A stretch of DNA of 15,023 nucleotides from an uncultured bacterium (lineage in GTDB: Bacteria > Cyanobacteriota > Vampirovibrionia > Gastranaerophilales > Gastranaerophilaceae), in assembly GCA_937894665.1 (NCBI GenBank), contig CALAWF010000082.1, forward strand, positions 1-15,023, given 5' to 3'. A program made the position numbers and the translations under genes. Within the stretch, counting starts at the first letter, position 1. Every line of letters starts with the position of its first letter. The notes beneath the pieces were generated by a model. It was not told the DNA's origin and ran no database searches. It worked only from the letters and a program-made list of their open reading frames with translations. Shown here piece by piece: positions 1-6,642 of this stretch.

Positions 1-10
1 AAATAATATC

Positions 11-36
11 AAAAAGCACTTTTGTGCTTTTTTTGT
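11..36 (+). terminator. Intrinsic terminator of a gene upstream of the window
   Basis: A 9-bp perfect stem, AAAAAGCAC at 11-19 with GTGCTTTTT at 24-32, closes a TTTT loop and runs into a T tract. No reading frame precedes it in the window, so it probably ends a plus-strand gene lying to the left. The A-rich left arm means it could also work on the minus strand. Confidence 0.75.
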
Positions 37-109
37 TTTGAAAAAAATTTATTTCTATTAACTTCTGGAATTCTAATTGACATATACCTACTTAATAATC
101 CTGAATGTT

Positions 110-228
110 TATTTTTGCCATGAAAATTGTAGCTTTTAATATTTTGTTACAAATAACTATATTTATAAATATAATTATATTAATATGTAACAAAAGGTTA
201 AATAAATTTGGAAACCATGGCAATAATA
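110..228. repeat. Long imperfect inverted repeat, possibly MITE-like
   Basis: Outer arms are TATTTTTGCCATG at 110-122 and its near-exact inverse at 216-228, 12 of 13 pairs. Inner arms are TTTTGTTAC at 142-150 and GTAACAAAA at 187-195, perfect. Both share a centre near position 169. Between the inner arms the A/T-only core (151-186) continues to pair with a few mismatches, and 135-140 pairs with 197-202. ATGTT flanks the structure at 105-109 and 232-236, resembling a 5-bp target duplication. It lies just upstream of the membrane-protein gene at 273. It could be a miniature transposable element, a cruciform, or a long hairpin leader RNA. A/T richness alone inflates the inner pairing but not the GC-containing arms. 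Confidence 0.6.
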
Positions 229-272
229 TTTATGTTCTGTTTTTAATAGAGTGTAAATTGTGGGAAGTGTAT

Positions 273-1058
273 ATGATAAATAAAATATCTCTTAACAATG
301 TAAATAATCCAAACTTTAAAGGTCATGACCATCACGAACAAAAAGACTTAACATCAAAGCAAAAAGCAACAATTCTTGCTTCTTCAGCTCTTGGCATGAC
401 ACCTGTTATTGCAACTCTTGCACACAGAAAAGGATTCTCATTAAACCCCGTAAAAATTGCTAAAACTCCAATAAAAGATTGGGCAATATTCAAATATGCA
501 CCTAAAGGAAAATATATTCACTTTGGACCAACTCAAATTATTGCAACAGCAATCGGCTCTGTAATTGGAGGCTTTATTGGTGGTTCAATTGTTGATAAAG
601 ATAATATAAGTGCTAAAAAACGTGAAGTAGTTAACCAAATCTTAGGAAATGTATTAGTTCCGGTTGGTTGTGTTGGCGGCGGAGCTAAATTATATAACAA
701 ATTTGCAGATAAAATCGAATCTGTTATCCCGCAAATTAAAAGTCCTAAAAAAGCAGCTCAAATATTTAATAAAGTTCTAAAAAGTATTCCAAATGGAGTT
801 TGCACTCTTGGTCTTTTGGGATTGGGCTTGTATTTAGGGAACAAAGTTTCAAACTTCTTAAATGAACATATTTACCATAGAAAAGTAGATAGAAATATGA
901 AATTTACAGATTGTGCACCACACGTAGATGATGTATGTATGGCAGTATCAATGATGAATGAAGATTCACCTTTTGCAGCAAAACTAGAAAGAGTAATTCC
1001 TCTTGCATTATTAGTTCCGGGATACGAAACAGGTACTGCACAAGAAAAGAAAGAATAA
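273..1058 (+). CDS. Putative multi-pass membrane protein, lineage-type, unknown function
   Basis: I do not recognise a named family. The frame is open from 105, but the ATG at 273 is preferred because GGGAAG lies just before it and the upstream 56 codons fall in the inverted-repeat region. This gives 261 residues. The N-terminus is polar (LNNVNNPNFKG at 7-17, then a His-rich stretch). Hydrophobic, Gly/Ala-rich segments follow near 33-51, 86-107 (IGSVIGGFIGG), 119-141, 173-194 and 236-250, so a membrane location with three to five passes is likely. The C-terminal part carries a dense motif, HVDD at 217-220 and NEDSPF at 229-234, then a YETGT ending, which looks family-specific. From memory, an NFKG-like N-terminal motif recurs in Gastranaerophilales proteins. 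There is no signal peptide. A hairpin terminator follows. Reality of the gene is well supported; function is not. Confidence 0.75.
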   Translation: MINKISLNNVNNPNFKGHDHHEQKDLTSKQKATILASSALGMTPVIATLAHRKGFSLNPVKIAKTPIKDWAIFKYAPKGKYIHFGPTQIIATAIGSVIGGFIGGSIVDKDNISAKKREVVNQILGNVLVPVGCVGGGAKLYNKFADKIESVIPQIKSPKKAAQIFNKVLKSIPNGVCTLGLLGLGLYLGNKVSNFLNEHIYHRKVDRNMKFTDCAPHVDDVCMAVSMMNEDSPFAAKLERVIPLALLVPGYETGTAQEKKE

Positions 1059-1086
1059 TTAAAACACCGACACAATATAAATAAAG

Positions 1087-1118
1087 CAAAAAGAAGGATT
1101 TAAAAATCCTTCTTTTTG
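1087..1118. terminator. Bidirectional terminator between convergent genes
   Basis: CAAAAAGAAGGATTT at 1087-1101 is perfectly inverted at 1104-1118. The stem has A tracts on the left and T tracts on the right, so it terminates on both strands. It sits 28 bp after the plus-strand membrane-protein gene and 26 bp after the minus-strand gene ending at 1145. Confidence 0.85.
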
Positions 1119-1144
1119 TTGTTCTGCGTATGTTTTATTTTATA

Positions 1145-1651
1145 TTAAAAATTCAAAGTTCTAAGAGTTTGAACTGTTTGAAACTTACTAATTTCTTTTA
1201 AATATTGTTCTAATGCTTTATACCCATTATAAATTTCGTTAGAAACTGAAGCATAACGACTAGCTTCCAAGAATTTCAATTCTTTTACTCTAATTAACAA
1301 AATATTATCTGAATCATTTTCCAATGTTTCATCTTCAGAATCAGACCATTTTTGCAAAAGTGCTAACTCATCGTACATTTGCTTCATTGTTGTAAATTCA
1401 AGAATATTAAAATCGTATTTTTCTAACAAAGATTTTTCTACATTAGAAATTCTACTCATACATGCCTGAAATTTGAAAACTTTTTTAATAATCAAATAAT
1501 TATCAGCAATTCTCTTGTGAGAAGCAGGTACATTATTTTTTGCCAAAAGAGCTGCAAAAGAACGAGATGTAAAAGTATCATTTTCATTTGAAAAAGCACT
1601 TTTGGATGTTAAATCGAAAGTTGATTTATTTTCATTCATTTGTTCTAACAT
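1145..1651 (-). CDS. Helical protein of unknown function
   Basis: The frame is open from 1768, but the start is set at 1651 because a very strong Shine-Dalgarno (GGAGGAA, 1654-1660) precedes that ATG by a few bases. This gives 168 residues. No domain is recognised. The first 30 residues are polar and Ser/Asn/Thr-rich. From about 31 the chain looks mostly helical (SFAALLAKNN at 31-40, then a basic stretch at 45-60). An acidic linker with SDSEDE lies at 103-108, and a further helix pair fills 118-155. There is no signal peptide or membrane segment, and a single cysteine (C64). The size and helicity could suit a small chaperone or scaffold, but nothing shows it. It has its own promoter candidate and shares a terminator with the convergent gene. 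Confidence 0.7.
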   Translation of the reverse strand: MLEQMNENKSTFDLTSKSAFSNENDTFTSRSFAALLAKNNVPASHKRIADNYLIIKKVFKFQACMSRISNVEKSLLEKYDFNILEFTTMKQMYDELALLQKWSDSEDETLENDSDNILLIRVKELKFLEASRYASVSNEIYNGYKALEQYLKEISKFQTVQTLRTLNF

Positions 1652-1672
1652 TCTTCCTCCGAATATAAAACG

Positions 1673-1701
1673 ATAATAAAATAATGAAACAAATTTGTCA
1701 T
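1673..1701 (-). promoter_or_regulatory. Promoter of the 168-residue gene
   Basis: On the minus strand, ATGACA (1696-1701) and TATTAT (1673-1678) are separated by exactly 17 bp. Transcription would begin about 15 bases before the GGAGGAA ribosome binding site, giving a short normal leader. Its fit to the RBS-based start supports trimming the gene to 1651. A/T richness makes chance -10 boxes common. Confidence 0.5.
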
Positions 1702-1823
1702 GGTGTTTTGTCAATTTGTTTACATTTGTTAAAAAATAGCAAAAATTTTCCATATTTATACTAACCAAAACTCAACCATACTCAAACTTACAGCCTTTTT
1801 ATAATTTATTAAAAAATCCACTA

Positions 1824-1868
1824 TGGCATGTTGACTTTTGGATAAATAAACTTAAATAAAACATGGCA
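1824..1868. repeat. Imperfect inverted repeat in a divergent intergenic region
   Basis: TGGCATGTT at 1824-1832 is inverted as AACATGGCA at 1860-1868, with one mismatch and a 27-nt A/T-rich spacer. It lies in the ~306-bp gene-free stretch 1652-1957 between two divergently read genes, so it could bind a regulator serving either side. Bases 1862-1873 exactly repeat, in inverse, bases 111-122, and bases 1824-1833 recur in inverse at 6888-6897. A small GAAA-loop hairpin (TCATAC/GTATGA, 1873-1888) follows. Apart from the two promoter candidates listed separately, I see nothing else in the stretch. Confidence 0.4.
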
Positions 1869-1923
1869 AAAATCATACGAAAGTATGACCAATAAAAAAA
1901 CAAATTATGATAAAAATATAGTG

Positions 1924-1929
1924 TATAAT
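1924..1929 (+). promoter_or_regulatory. -10 box upstream of the soluble TPR gene
   Basis: A perfect TATAAT lies 28 bp before the ATG at 1958, giving a leader of about 22 nt that contains GAAGG (1939-1943). The -35 region is poor, so an activator or another element may help. Confidence 0.45.
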
Positions 1930-1957
1930 ATCAGGCTTGAAGGTAATTTAGTATAAA

Positions 1958-3517
1958 ATGGGATTGAGTTTAAACAACATATATCAAAGACCATATGTAA
2001 AACCGGACAGACAAACACCGGTAAAAAAACGTGAAGAAGATGAAAAATCTTCTGCCACCAATGCAGAACGTCAACAGGAATCAAACCAAAATTCTCAAAG
2101 CAAAGGTTTGCAATACGTAGAACAAAAAACAACCCCTAAATATACCCCCGCTTATGAACAAAAATTTAACTTGGCATCTAGTGCATACAGCAATGTAAAC
2201 ATCAATAATAATGCTCAAGCTAATACTAATTATGCATCACAACAAGCACAAAAAATTGGACAGGTTAACCAAAACCAAATTGATAGCAAAATCAACATTG
2301 CACAAATTTTAAAAGATTTTAATAATACTGCAATTGCTATTGGCACACCTGACGATTTGAAAGAAGAAGTTGATGGTTATCTTGCTTTAATCGACAAACA
2401 AGTAAAAAAAGATAATCCGAATGTAAAACTTATCAAATCAAATCTAAAAAATGCCTCTACAATTTTAGACAAACACATTTCTGAAACTCTTCAAAAAGAA
2501 TCAAATGTTGTAGAAAACTGGGTTGATACCCTTTTTATGCAGCAAATTGACTTCAAATATAATGAAGATGACATCAATGAAAGATTTTTAGTAAAATTCC
2601 CAGACGGCTCAACAAGTCAAACCAAAAGACAAGAAGAATTACACGAAACAGCACAAACAGAAGAAGTTCCAGAAGCCGTTAAAGAAGAAAATTCTAATGT
2701 AATTCCAATTTCCGTTGCAGGACAAACAAAAGCTACAAAAATTCCGCAAGATAAACAATTAAAATCATTATTTATCCAAGCTAAAAAATATGCTTACGCA
2801 AATGATCCCGAAAAAGCAATCAAATCATTCGAACAAGCACTAAATAGAGCAATGGAAATTGATGACACAGAAACTTCCGGAAAAATTTATTACGAAGTTG
2901 GAAAAATTTACGATGACCATGACTACTTGGCACAAGCTCTAAAAAGTTACAATCAAGCAGCAAAATTATCTAATGATGAAAACGTAAAAACAAAAGCTCA
3001 TTATTCAATGGCTCAAATTTATGACGATGTAAACCAAATTACACCGGCACTTGATCATTATATTTCAACTGTTTCTTTTGCAGGAGAAGCTGAAAATCTT
3101 CCAGCACAATCAGCATCCCTAACCAAAATCGGAAATATCTATACTGATATGTATGACAAAGAAGCATTTGATTATTACGAAGTCGCATCAAATTTAGCAA
3201 ATGAAACAAAAAATTATAACCTTAAAGGATTTGTAGCATCAAATATCGGCGAAGCACATACCAAATTTGATGAACCGGAAAAAGCACTAAAATCATATTC
3301 ACAAGCAGTAAAAAATTACACAACCGCAGATTCTCAAGGCAAAATTGCCCAAAACTACGTCGCAGCGGCGGATATTATGGTTGAATTTAACAATCTGAAT
3401 AAAGCATACACATTGCTTTCGAAGGCTCAAAAACATGCCCGCCAAACAGAAAATATAAACTTGATGAATGACATCAATACAAAAATGCGTCAATTATCTG
3501 CACTTAATGTAAAATAA
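1958..3517 (+). CDS. Soluble tetratricopeptide repeat protein with Asn/Gln-rich N-terminus
   Basis: The 519-residue protein has no signal peptide or membrane segment, so it is probably cytoplasmic. Residues 1-115 are low-complexity and rich in Asn, Gln and Lys (NVNINNNAQANTNY at 79-92). A helical block at 115-190 is separate and conserved-looking, and an acidic/Gln linker covers 220-262. Six TPR-like helix pairs span about 265-498, with repeat hallmarks such as AIKSFEQAL at 287-295, ALKSYNQAA at 327-335 and ALKSYSQAV at 443-451. TPRs mediate protein-protein contacts, so an adaptor role is likely but no partner is visible. The N-terminus MGLSLNN resembles MGISFNN of the gene at 3603-4055, which lies next to it in convergent orientation. 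The start is the first ATG; its GAAGG site is rather far upstream (about 14 nt). Confidence 0.88.
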   Translation: MGLSLNNIYQRPYVKPDRQTPVKKREEDEKSSATNAERQQESNQNSQSKGLQYVEQKTTPKYTPAYEQKFNLASSAYSNVNINNNAQANTNYASQQAQKIGQVNQNQIDSKINIAQILKDFNNTAIAIGTPDDLKEEVDGYLALIDKQVKKDNPNVKLIKSNLKNASTILDKHISETLQKESNVVENWVDTLFMQQIDFKYNEDDINERFLVKFPDGSTSQTKRQEELHETAQTEEVPEAVKEENSNVIPISVAGQTKATKIPQDKQLKSLFIQAKKYAYANDPEKAIKSFEQALNRAMEIDDTETSGKIYYEVGKIYDDHDYLAQALKSYNQAAKLSNDENVKTKAHYSMAQIYDDVNQITPALDHYISTVSFAGEAENLPAQSASLTKIGNIYTDMYDKEAFDYYEVASNLANETKNYNLKGFVASNIGEAHTKFDEPEKALKSYSQAVKNYTTADSQGKIAQNYVAAADIMVEFNNLNKAYTLLSKAQKHARQTENINLMNDINTKMRQLSALNVK

Positions 3518-3531
3518 TTTTTTATAAACAA

Positions 3532-3555
3532 AGAGCCAGTCATTTGACCGGCTCT
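3532..3555. terminator. Shared hairpin terminator between convergent genes
   Basis: AGAGCC-A-GTC at 3532-3541 pairs with GAC-C-GGCTCT at 3546-3555 around an ATTT loop, with one internal mismatch. T-rich sequence follows on the minus strand (the A-rich run 3511-3531), so it mainly suits the minus-strand gene ending at 3603. It also lies 15 bp after the TPR gene on the plus strand. Confidence 0.65.
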
Positions 3556-3602
3556 ATTAATAAGCATTGTGAGTAAAGTGAAATTCTATATAATCTTATA
3601 AA

Positions 3603-4055
3603 CTAGGCAAACAAAGTATCTAATACACCTTGATTTTGACTAAAAAATGACTCCATATGTCCAGTTGTTATTGTATTTCCAACTTCTTTGAACGCAACTT
3701 CTGTTCCTTCTTTAACTTGAGCATAATTTGCCATTTGAATATAACGAACAACTTTTGCTTTGTCAGTATTTGGAAGTTCTACATCATTTACAATTTGTTG
3801 TGCTGCTTTAACATCTTCTGTTCCATCGACTTTACCAGTCAATGATAATCCCATTGCGTTTCTGATATTTGTACCATATTTATCAAGATAATCACCTAAA
3901 TTACCAGCTTTAATTGACGCTTTCATATCTTTGTAATCTGATCTTGATAATTTAAAACTATCATCAGCTTTATCAGCCGCCTTTAATTCTTTTTTAATAG
4001 CACGCCACTCTTTACGTGTAATGCCATAATCATTGTTGTTGAAACTGATACCCAT
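3603..4055 (-). CDS. Small helical protein with MGISFNN N-terminus, unknown function
   Basis: The protein has 150 residues and I do not recognise the family. The start is firm: AAGAGGAGA (4065-4073) precedes the ATG at a normal distance. The sequence is polar, Lys/Asp-rich and predicted helical, with no signal peptide, membrane segment or cysteine. The N-terminal quarter is a basic amphipathic stretch (TRKEWRAIKKELKAADKADD at 13-32), followed by SRSDYKDMKASIKAGN at 37-52. Two further helices lie near 82-115. MGISFNNNDYG echoes MGLSLNNIYQR of the neighbouring TPR protein, which hints at a shared lineage-specific N-terminal signal or a common partner. An abundant small cytoplasmic or secreted effector-like protein are both possible, and neither is shown. 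Confidence 0.8.
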   Translation of the reverse strand: MGISFNNNDYGITRKEWRAIKKELKAADKADDSFKLSRSDYKDMKASIKAGNLGDYLDKYGTNIRNAMGLSLTGKVDGTEDVKAAQQIVNDVELPNTDKAKVVRYIQMANYAQVKEGTEVAFKEVGNTITTGHMESFFSQNQGVLDTLFA

Positions 4056-4179
4056 TTGTTCGAATCTCCTCTTGTACTCACTTACTCTGTGATAAATTTC
4101 TTTTTTTAATCAATCATTTTTGATTTTCCATCTCGTATATATATAAAGTATTTCGTCCTTAAATAATTGCCAAAATAGA

Positions 4180-4201
4180 AACAATTGTTAAGAATTCTTA
4201 A
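4180..4201. promoter_or_regulatory. Adjacent palindromes, candidate operator
   Basis: Two perfect palindromes overlap by 2 bp: AACAATTGTT (4180-4189) and TTAAGAATTCTTAA (4188-4201). A third, CTTATATATAAG, lies at 4220-4231. They sit in the 262-bp divergent space between the MGISFNN gene and the LuxR-type gene, where an autoregulated dimeric regulator would bind. TTGGCA hexamers occur on the plus strand at 4235-4240 and in inverse at 4167-4172, possible -35 boxes for each direction. I infer regulation from position and symmetry only. Confidence 0.4.
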
Positions 4202-4317
4202 TATATAAAAATTTATTAGCTTATATATAAGGTTTTGGCACTAAATATACCCGAATGGCTAATAGCATATTGGCTAACTAATGATAAGATTGAAATTATA
4301 GAAAGGACTGAAAACAA

Positions 4318-4560
4318 TTGAGTAATACGGAAATAAACAAAAAAGAAATTATGGCAAAACTTACAGACAGAGAAATTGAAGTATTGCAATATGTAATTCA
4401 AGGTAAAACAAACAGGGAAATTGCAGAAATTTTGACGATAACACACCACACCGTTAAAGCTCACGTTGCATCTATTATCAGAAAAATAGGTGTTAAAAAC
4501 AGACTTGATGCTGCTTTATTAGCGGTTACAAAAGGTGTTGTTAATCTTCATCAAGACTAA
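4318..4560 (+). CDS. Stand-alone LuxR/GerE-type helix-turn-helix regulator
   Basis: The 80-residue protein is almost entirely a GerE DNA-binding domain. LTDREIEVLQYVIQGKTNRE occupies about 15-34, the turn and recognition helix follow (IAEILTITHHTVKAHVASI, 35-53), and IRKIGVKNR with a C-terminal helix ends the domain. The usual N-terminal receiver or autoinducer-binding domain is absent, so it is probably constitutively competent to bind DNA or controlled by its level. It begins with TTG, chosen because AAGGA (4303-4307) lies 10 bp upstream; the in-frame ATG at 4351 has no good site and would leave only a few residues before the domain. Its last 20 bp overlap the end of convergent lepA. Single-domain GerE proteins are common in cyanobacteria-related lineages, which I recall rather than tested. 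Confidence 0.85.
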   Translation: MSNTEINKKEIMAKLTDREIEVLQYVIQGKTNREIAEILTITHHTVKAHVASIIRKIGVKNRLDAALLAVTKGVVNLHQD

Positions 4561-6343
4561 GAACAGCCATAAACGCTTCTTGTGGAACTTCTACACTTCC
4601 TACAGATTTCATACGTTTTTTACCTTTTTTCTGTTTTTCAAGAAGTTTACGTTTACGGGAAATATCACCACCATAGCATTTAGCAAGTACGTTTTTACGC
4701 ATTGCTTTAATGTTTGTTCTGGCAATAACTCGACCGCCAACAGCAGCTTGAATTGGCACTTCAAATAACTGCCTTGGAATAATTTCTTTCAATTTTGCAG
4801 TTAATTTTTGTCCAACATAAAATGCACTATCTTCATGACAAATTACTGACAAGGCATCGACAACTTCCCCTGCAAGCATAATATCAAGTTTCACAAGATT
4901 AGAACGTTTATATTCACTAAATTCATAGTCTAAACTTGCATAACCTTTTGTACGAGATTTTAATTGATCATAAAAATCGGTAATAACCTCACTCAATGGG
5001 ATTTCGTAAGTCAAATCAACACGAACCTTATCCAGATAGGTCATATTCTTAAAAATACCACGTTTTGATTGAGATAAATCCATTAAAGTTCCAACAAATT
5101 CGTTAGGAGTGATAACTTGAACTTTTACATAAGGTTCTTCAATATAATCTCTATATTGAGCTGCTGGAAGATTTGACGGGTTATCAATCTCTACAACTTC
5201 TCCATTAGTTTTATGAACCTTATAAACTACAGACGGTGCAGTTGTAACAAGAGAAAGATTATATTCTCTTTCTAAACGTTCTTGGGCAATTTCCATGTGA
5301 AGCATGCCCAAAAATCCGCATCTAAACCCGAACCCTAATGCACTTGATGTTTCCGGTTCAAAAGTAATACTGCTATCATTAAGTTTTAGTTTTTCTAACG
5401 CTTCTTTCAAATCGCCATAATCTTCATTATCGACCGGATACATACCTGAAAAGACCATTGGTAATGCCTCTTTATAACCAGGGAGAGCTTCTGTTGCAGG
5501 ATTTTCAACATTTGTAATAGTATCCCCAACAAAACGAGTTAACTCTTTAATAGAACCTGCAAAATATCCAACGTCCCCACAAGTCAATTTTTGAACAGGT
5601 TTTCTCGCCGGTGTTTGATAACCAAGTTCAACAACTTCATATTCCTTGCCGGATGCCATAAATCTAACTTTATCTCCAACAGAAATATTTCCATCAACAA
5701 CTTTAAAATAACAAACAGTTCCTAAATACTGATCATACACACTGTCAAAAACCAATGCTCTTAATGGTTTATCAGAATTATCAACCGGAGCAGGGATATA
5801 ATTTACAACAGCTTCCAAAACTTCATCAATACCAACACCTGTTTTAGCACTAACAGGAATTGCCATAGAAGCATCAATCCCTAAAATTTCTTCAATTTCT
5901 TGTTTTACACGTTCAACATCAGCAGATGGAAGGTCAATTTTATTAATTACAGGAATAATTTCCAAATTTTGCTCAATCGCTAAATAAACATTTGCTAAAG
6001 TTTGAGCCTCAACACCTTGAGTCGCATCAACAATCAATAATGCCCCTTCACAAGCTGCAAGAGAACGTGAAACTTCGTAAGAAAAATCTACGTGTCCGGG
6101 AGTATCAATTAAGTTCAATTCATAATTTTTACCGTCAGAAGCAAGATAATTCATTCTTGCCGCATTCAACTTAATAGTAATACCTCTTTCACGCTCAATA
6201 TCCATTGAATCAAGCAACTGTTCTTGCATATCACGTTGAGCAACAGTACCTGTTTTTTCAAGCAATCTATCAGCAAGTGTTGACTTTCCGTGATCAATGT
6301 GAGCTATTATACAAAAATTTCTTACGTTTTCTCTAGTTCTCAT
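4541..6343 (-). CDS. lepA: Elongation factor 4 (LepA), ribosomal back-translocase GTPase
   Basis: A 600-residue translational GTPase acting on the ribosome, full length for LepA. All G motifs are present: AHIDHGKST (14-22), the switch I region with RGITI (53-57), DTPGH (80-84), NKID (134-137) and SAKTG further on. Domain II, the EF-G-like domains III and V and the LepA-specific C-terminal domain follow. The latter has the basic KAMRKNVLAKCYGGDISRKR tract and ends in VPQEAFMAVL. The ATG at 6343 gives the standard MRTRENVRNF start. An in-frame TTG at 6406 would add 21 hydrophobic residues and is rejected. There is no Shine-Dalgarno; a TATAAT ends 7 nt before the ATG, suggesting a leaderless message. 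The 3' end overlaps the convergent regulator gene by 20 bp, and no terminator is visible there. Confidence 0.97.
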   Translation of the reverse strand: MRTRENVRNFCIIAHIDHGKSTLADRLLEKTGTVAQRDMQEQLLDSMDIERERGITIKLNAARMNYLASDGKNYELNLIDTPGHVDFSYEVSRSLAACEGALLIVDATQGVEAQTLANVYLAIEQNLEIIPVINKIDLPSADVERVKQEIEEILGIDASMAIPVSAKTGVGIDEVLEAVVNYIPAPVDNSDKPLRALVFDSVYDQYLGTVCYFKVVDGNISVGDKVRFMASGKEYEVVELGYQTPARKPVQKLTCGDVGYFAGSIKELTRFVGDTITNVENPATEALPGYKEALPMVFSGMYPVDNEDYGDLKEALEKLKLNDSSITFEPETSSALGFGFRCGFLGMLHMEIAQERLEREYNLSLVTTAPSVVYKVHKTNGEVVEIDNPSNLPAAQYRDYIEEPYVKVQVITPNEFVGTLMDLSQSKRGIFKNMTYLDKVRVDLTYEIPLSEVITDFYDQLKSRTKGYASLDYEFSEYKRSNLVKLDIMLAGEVVDALSVICHEDSAFYVGQKLTAKLKEIIPRQLFEVPIQAAVGGRVIARTNIKAMRKNVLAKCYGGDISRKRKLLEKQKKGKKRMKSVGSVEVPQEAFMAVLSLDED

Positions 6344-6350
6344 AATTTTA

Positions 6351-6356
6351 ATTATA
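6351..6356 (-). promoter_or_regulatory. -10 box immediately upstream of lepA
   Basis: Read on the minus strand, TATAAT is followed by 7 nt and then the lepA ATG, so transcription would start at or one base before the A of the start codon. A TTTACA lies 15 bp upstream of the box, a short but possible -35. The A/T-rich context makes a chance match possible. Confidence 0.4.
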
Positions 6357-6503
6357 TATAAAAAAAAATAGTTGTAAAATAAGATATAAAGTGATAAAAC
6401 AACCAAATAAAAATTGGGACAAGAATTACTTACCCCATATTTTCATACTTCAAATTTTAAACTTTATCTTTTTCATACAATTGGCTAATGAATCCTAAAA
6501 TTT

Positions 6504-6561
6504 TATTACCATTATGTACTCTAATAGTCTAATGGTATATTACCTAAAAATCTATTACCTA
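6504..6561. repeat. Short TATTACC repeats and hairpin upstream of lepA
   Basis: TATTACCTA occurs at 6538-6546 and 6553-6561, and the related TATTACCAT at 6504-6512. TACCATTA (6507-6514) also pairs perfectly with TAATGGTA (6530-6537) around a 15-nt loop. The gene-free stretch 6344-6642 is about 300 bp; besides these repeats, the lepA -10 box and the terminator at 6581-6604 I see nothing else in it. The purpose is unknown. Confidence 0.35.
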
Positions 6562-6580
6562 CTTAGATAATTTTTGCACT

Positions 6581-6604
6581 AAAAAACCGGCTAAAAAAGC
6601 CGGT
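6581..6604 (-). terminator. Intrinsic terminator of the 52-residue gene
   Basis: ACCGGCT (6586-6592) and AGCCGGT (6598-6604) form a 7-bp GC-rich stem with an A5 loop on the plus strand. Read on the minus strand the hairpin is followed by a run of six T. It lies 38 bp after the stop of the small minus-strand gene and separates it from lepA. Confidence 0.85.
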
Positions 6605-6642
6605 ATTTGAATGTTTTGATGAGATTAAGATACTCACAAAGG

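Noticed and set aside
105..272. 56-codon N-terminal extension of the first membrane protein gene
   Set aside because: It has no ribosome binding site at 105, is made of A/T-rich inverted-repeat sequence, and a better start with GGGAAG lies at 273.
1652..1768. 39-codon extension of the minus-strand helical protein
   Set aside because: The GGAGGAA site and promoter spacing point to the internal ATG at 1651.
1745..1873. Full second copy of the 110-228 inverted-repeat element
   Set aside because: Only the 12-nt right arm matches; the supposed left arm (ATTTTCCAT) is too diverged and the interiors do not align.
4535..4768. 77-codon plus-strand frame over the end of lepA
   Set aside because: It is antisense to conserved LepA C-terminal sequence, Phe-rich, and without a ribosome site.
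6344..6406. 21-residue hydrophobic extension of LepA from a TTG
   Set aside because: No family member starts this way, no ribosome site is seen, and the ATG at 6343 gives the standard 600-residue protein.
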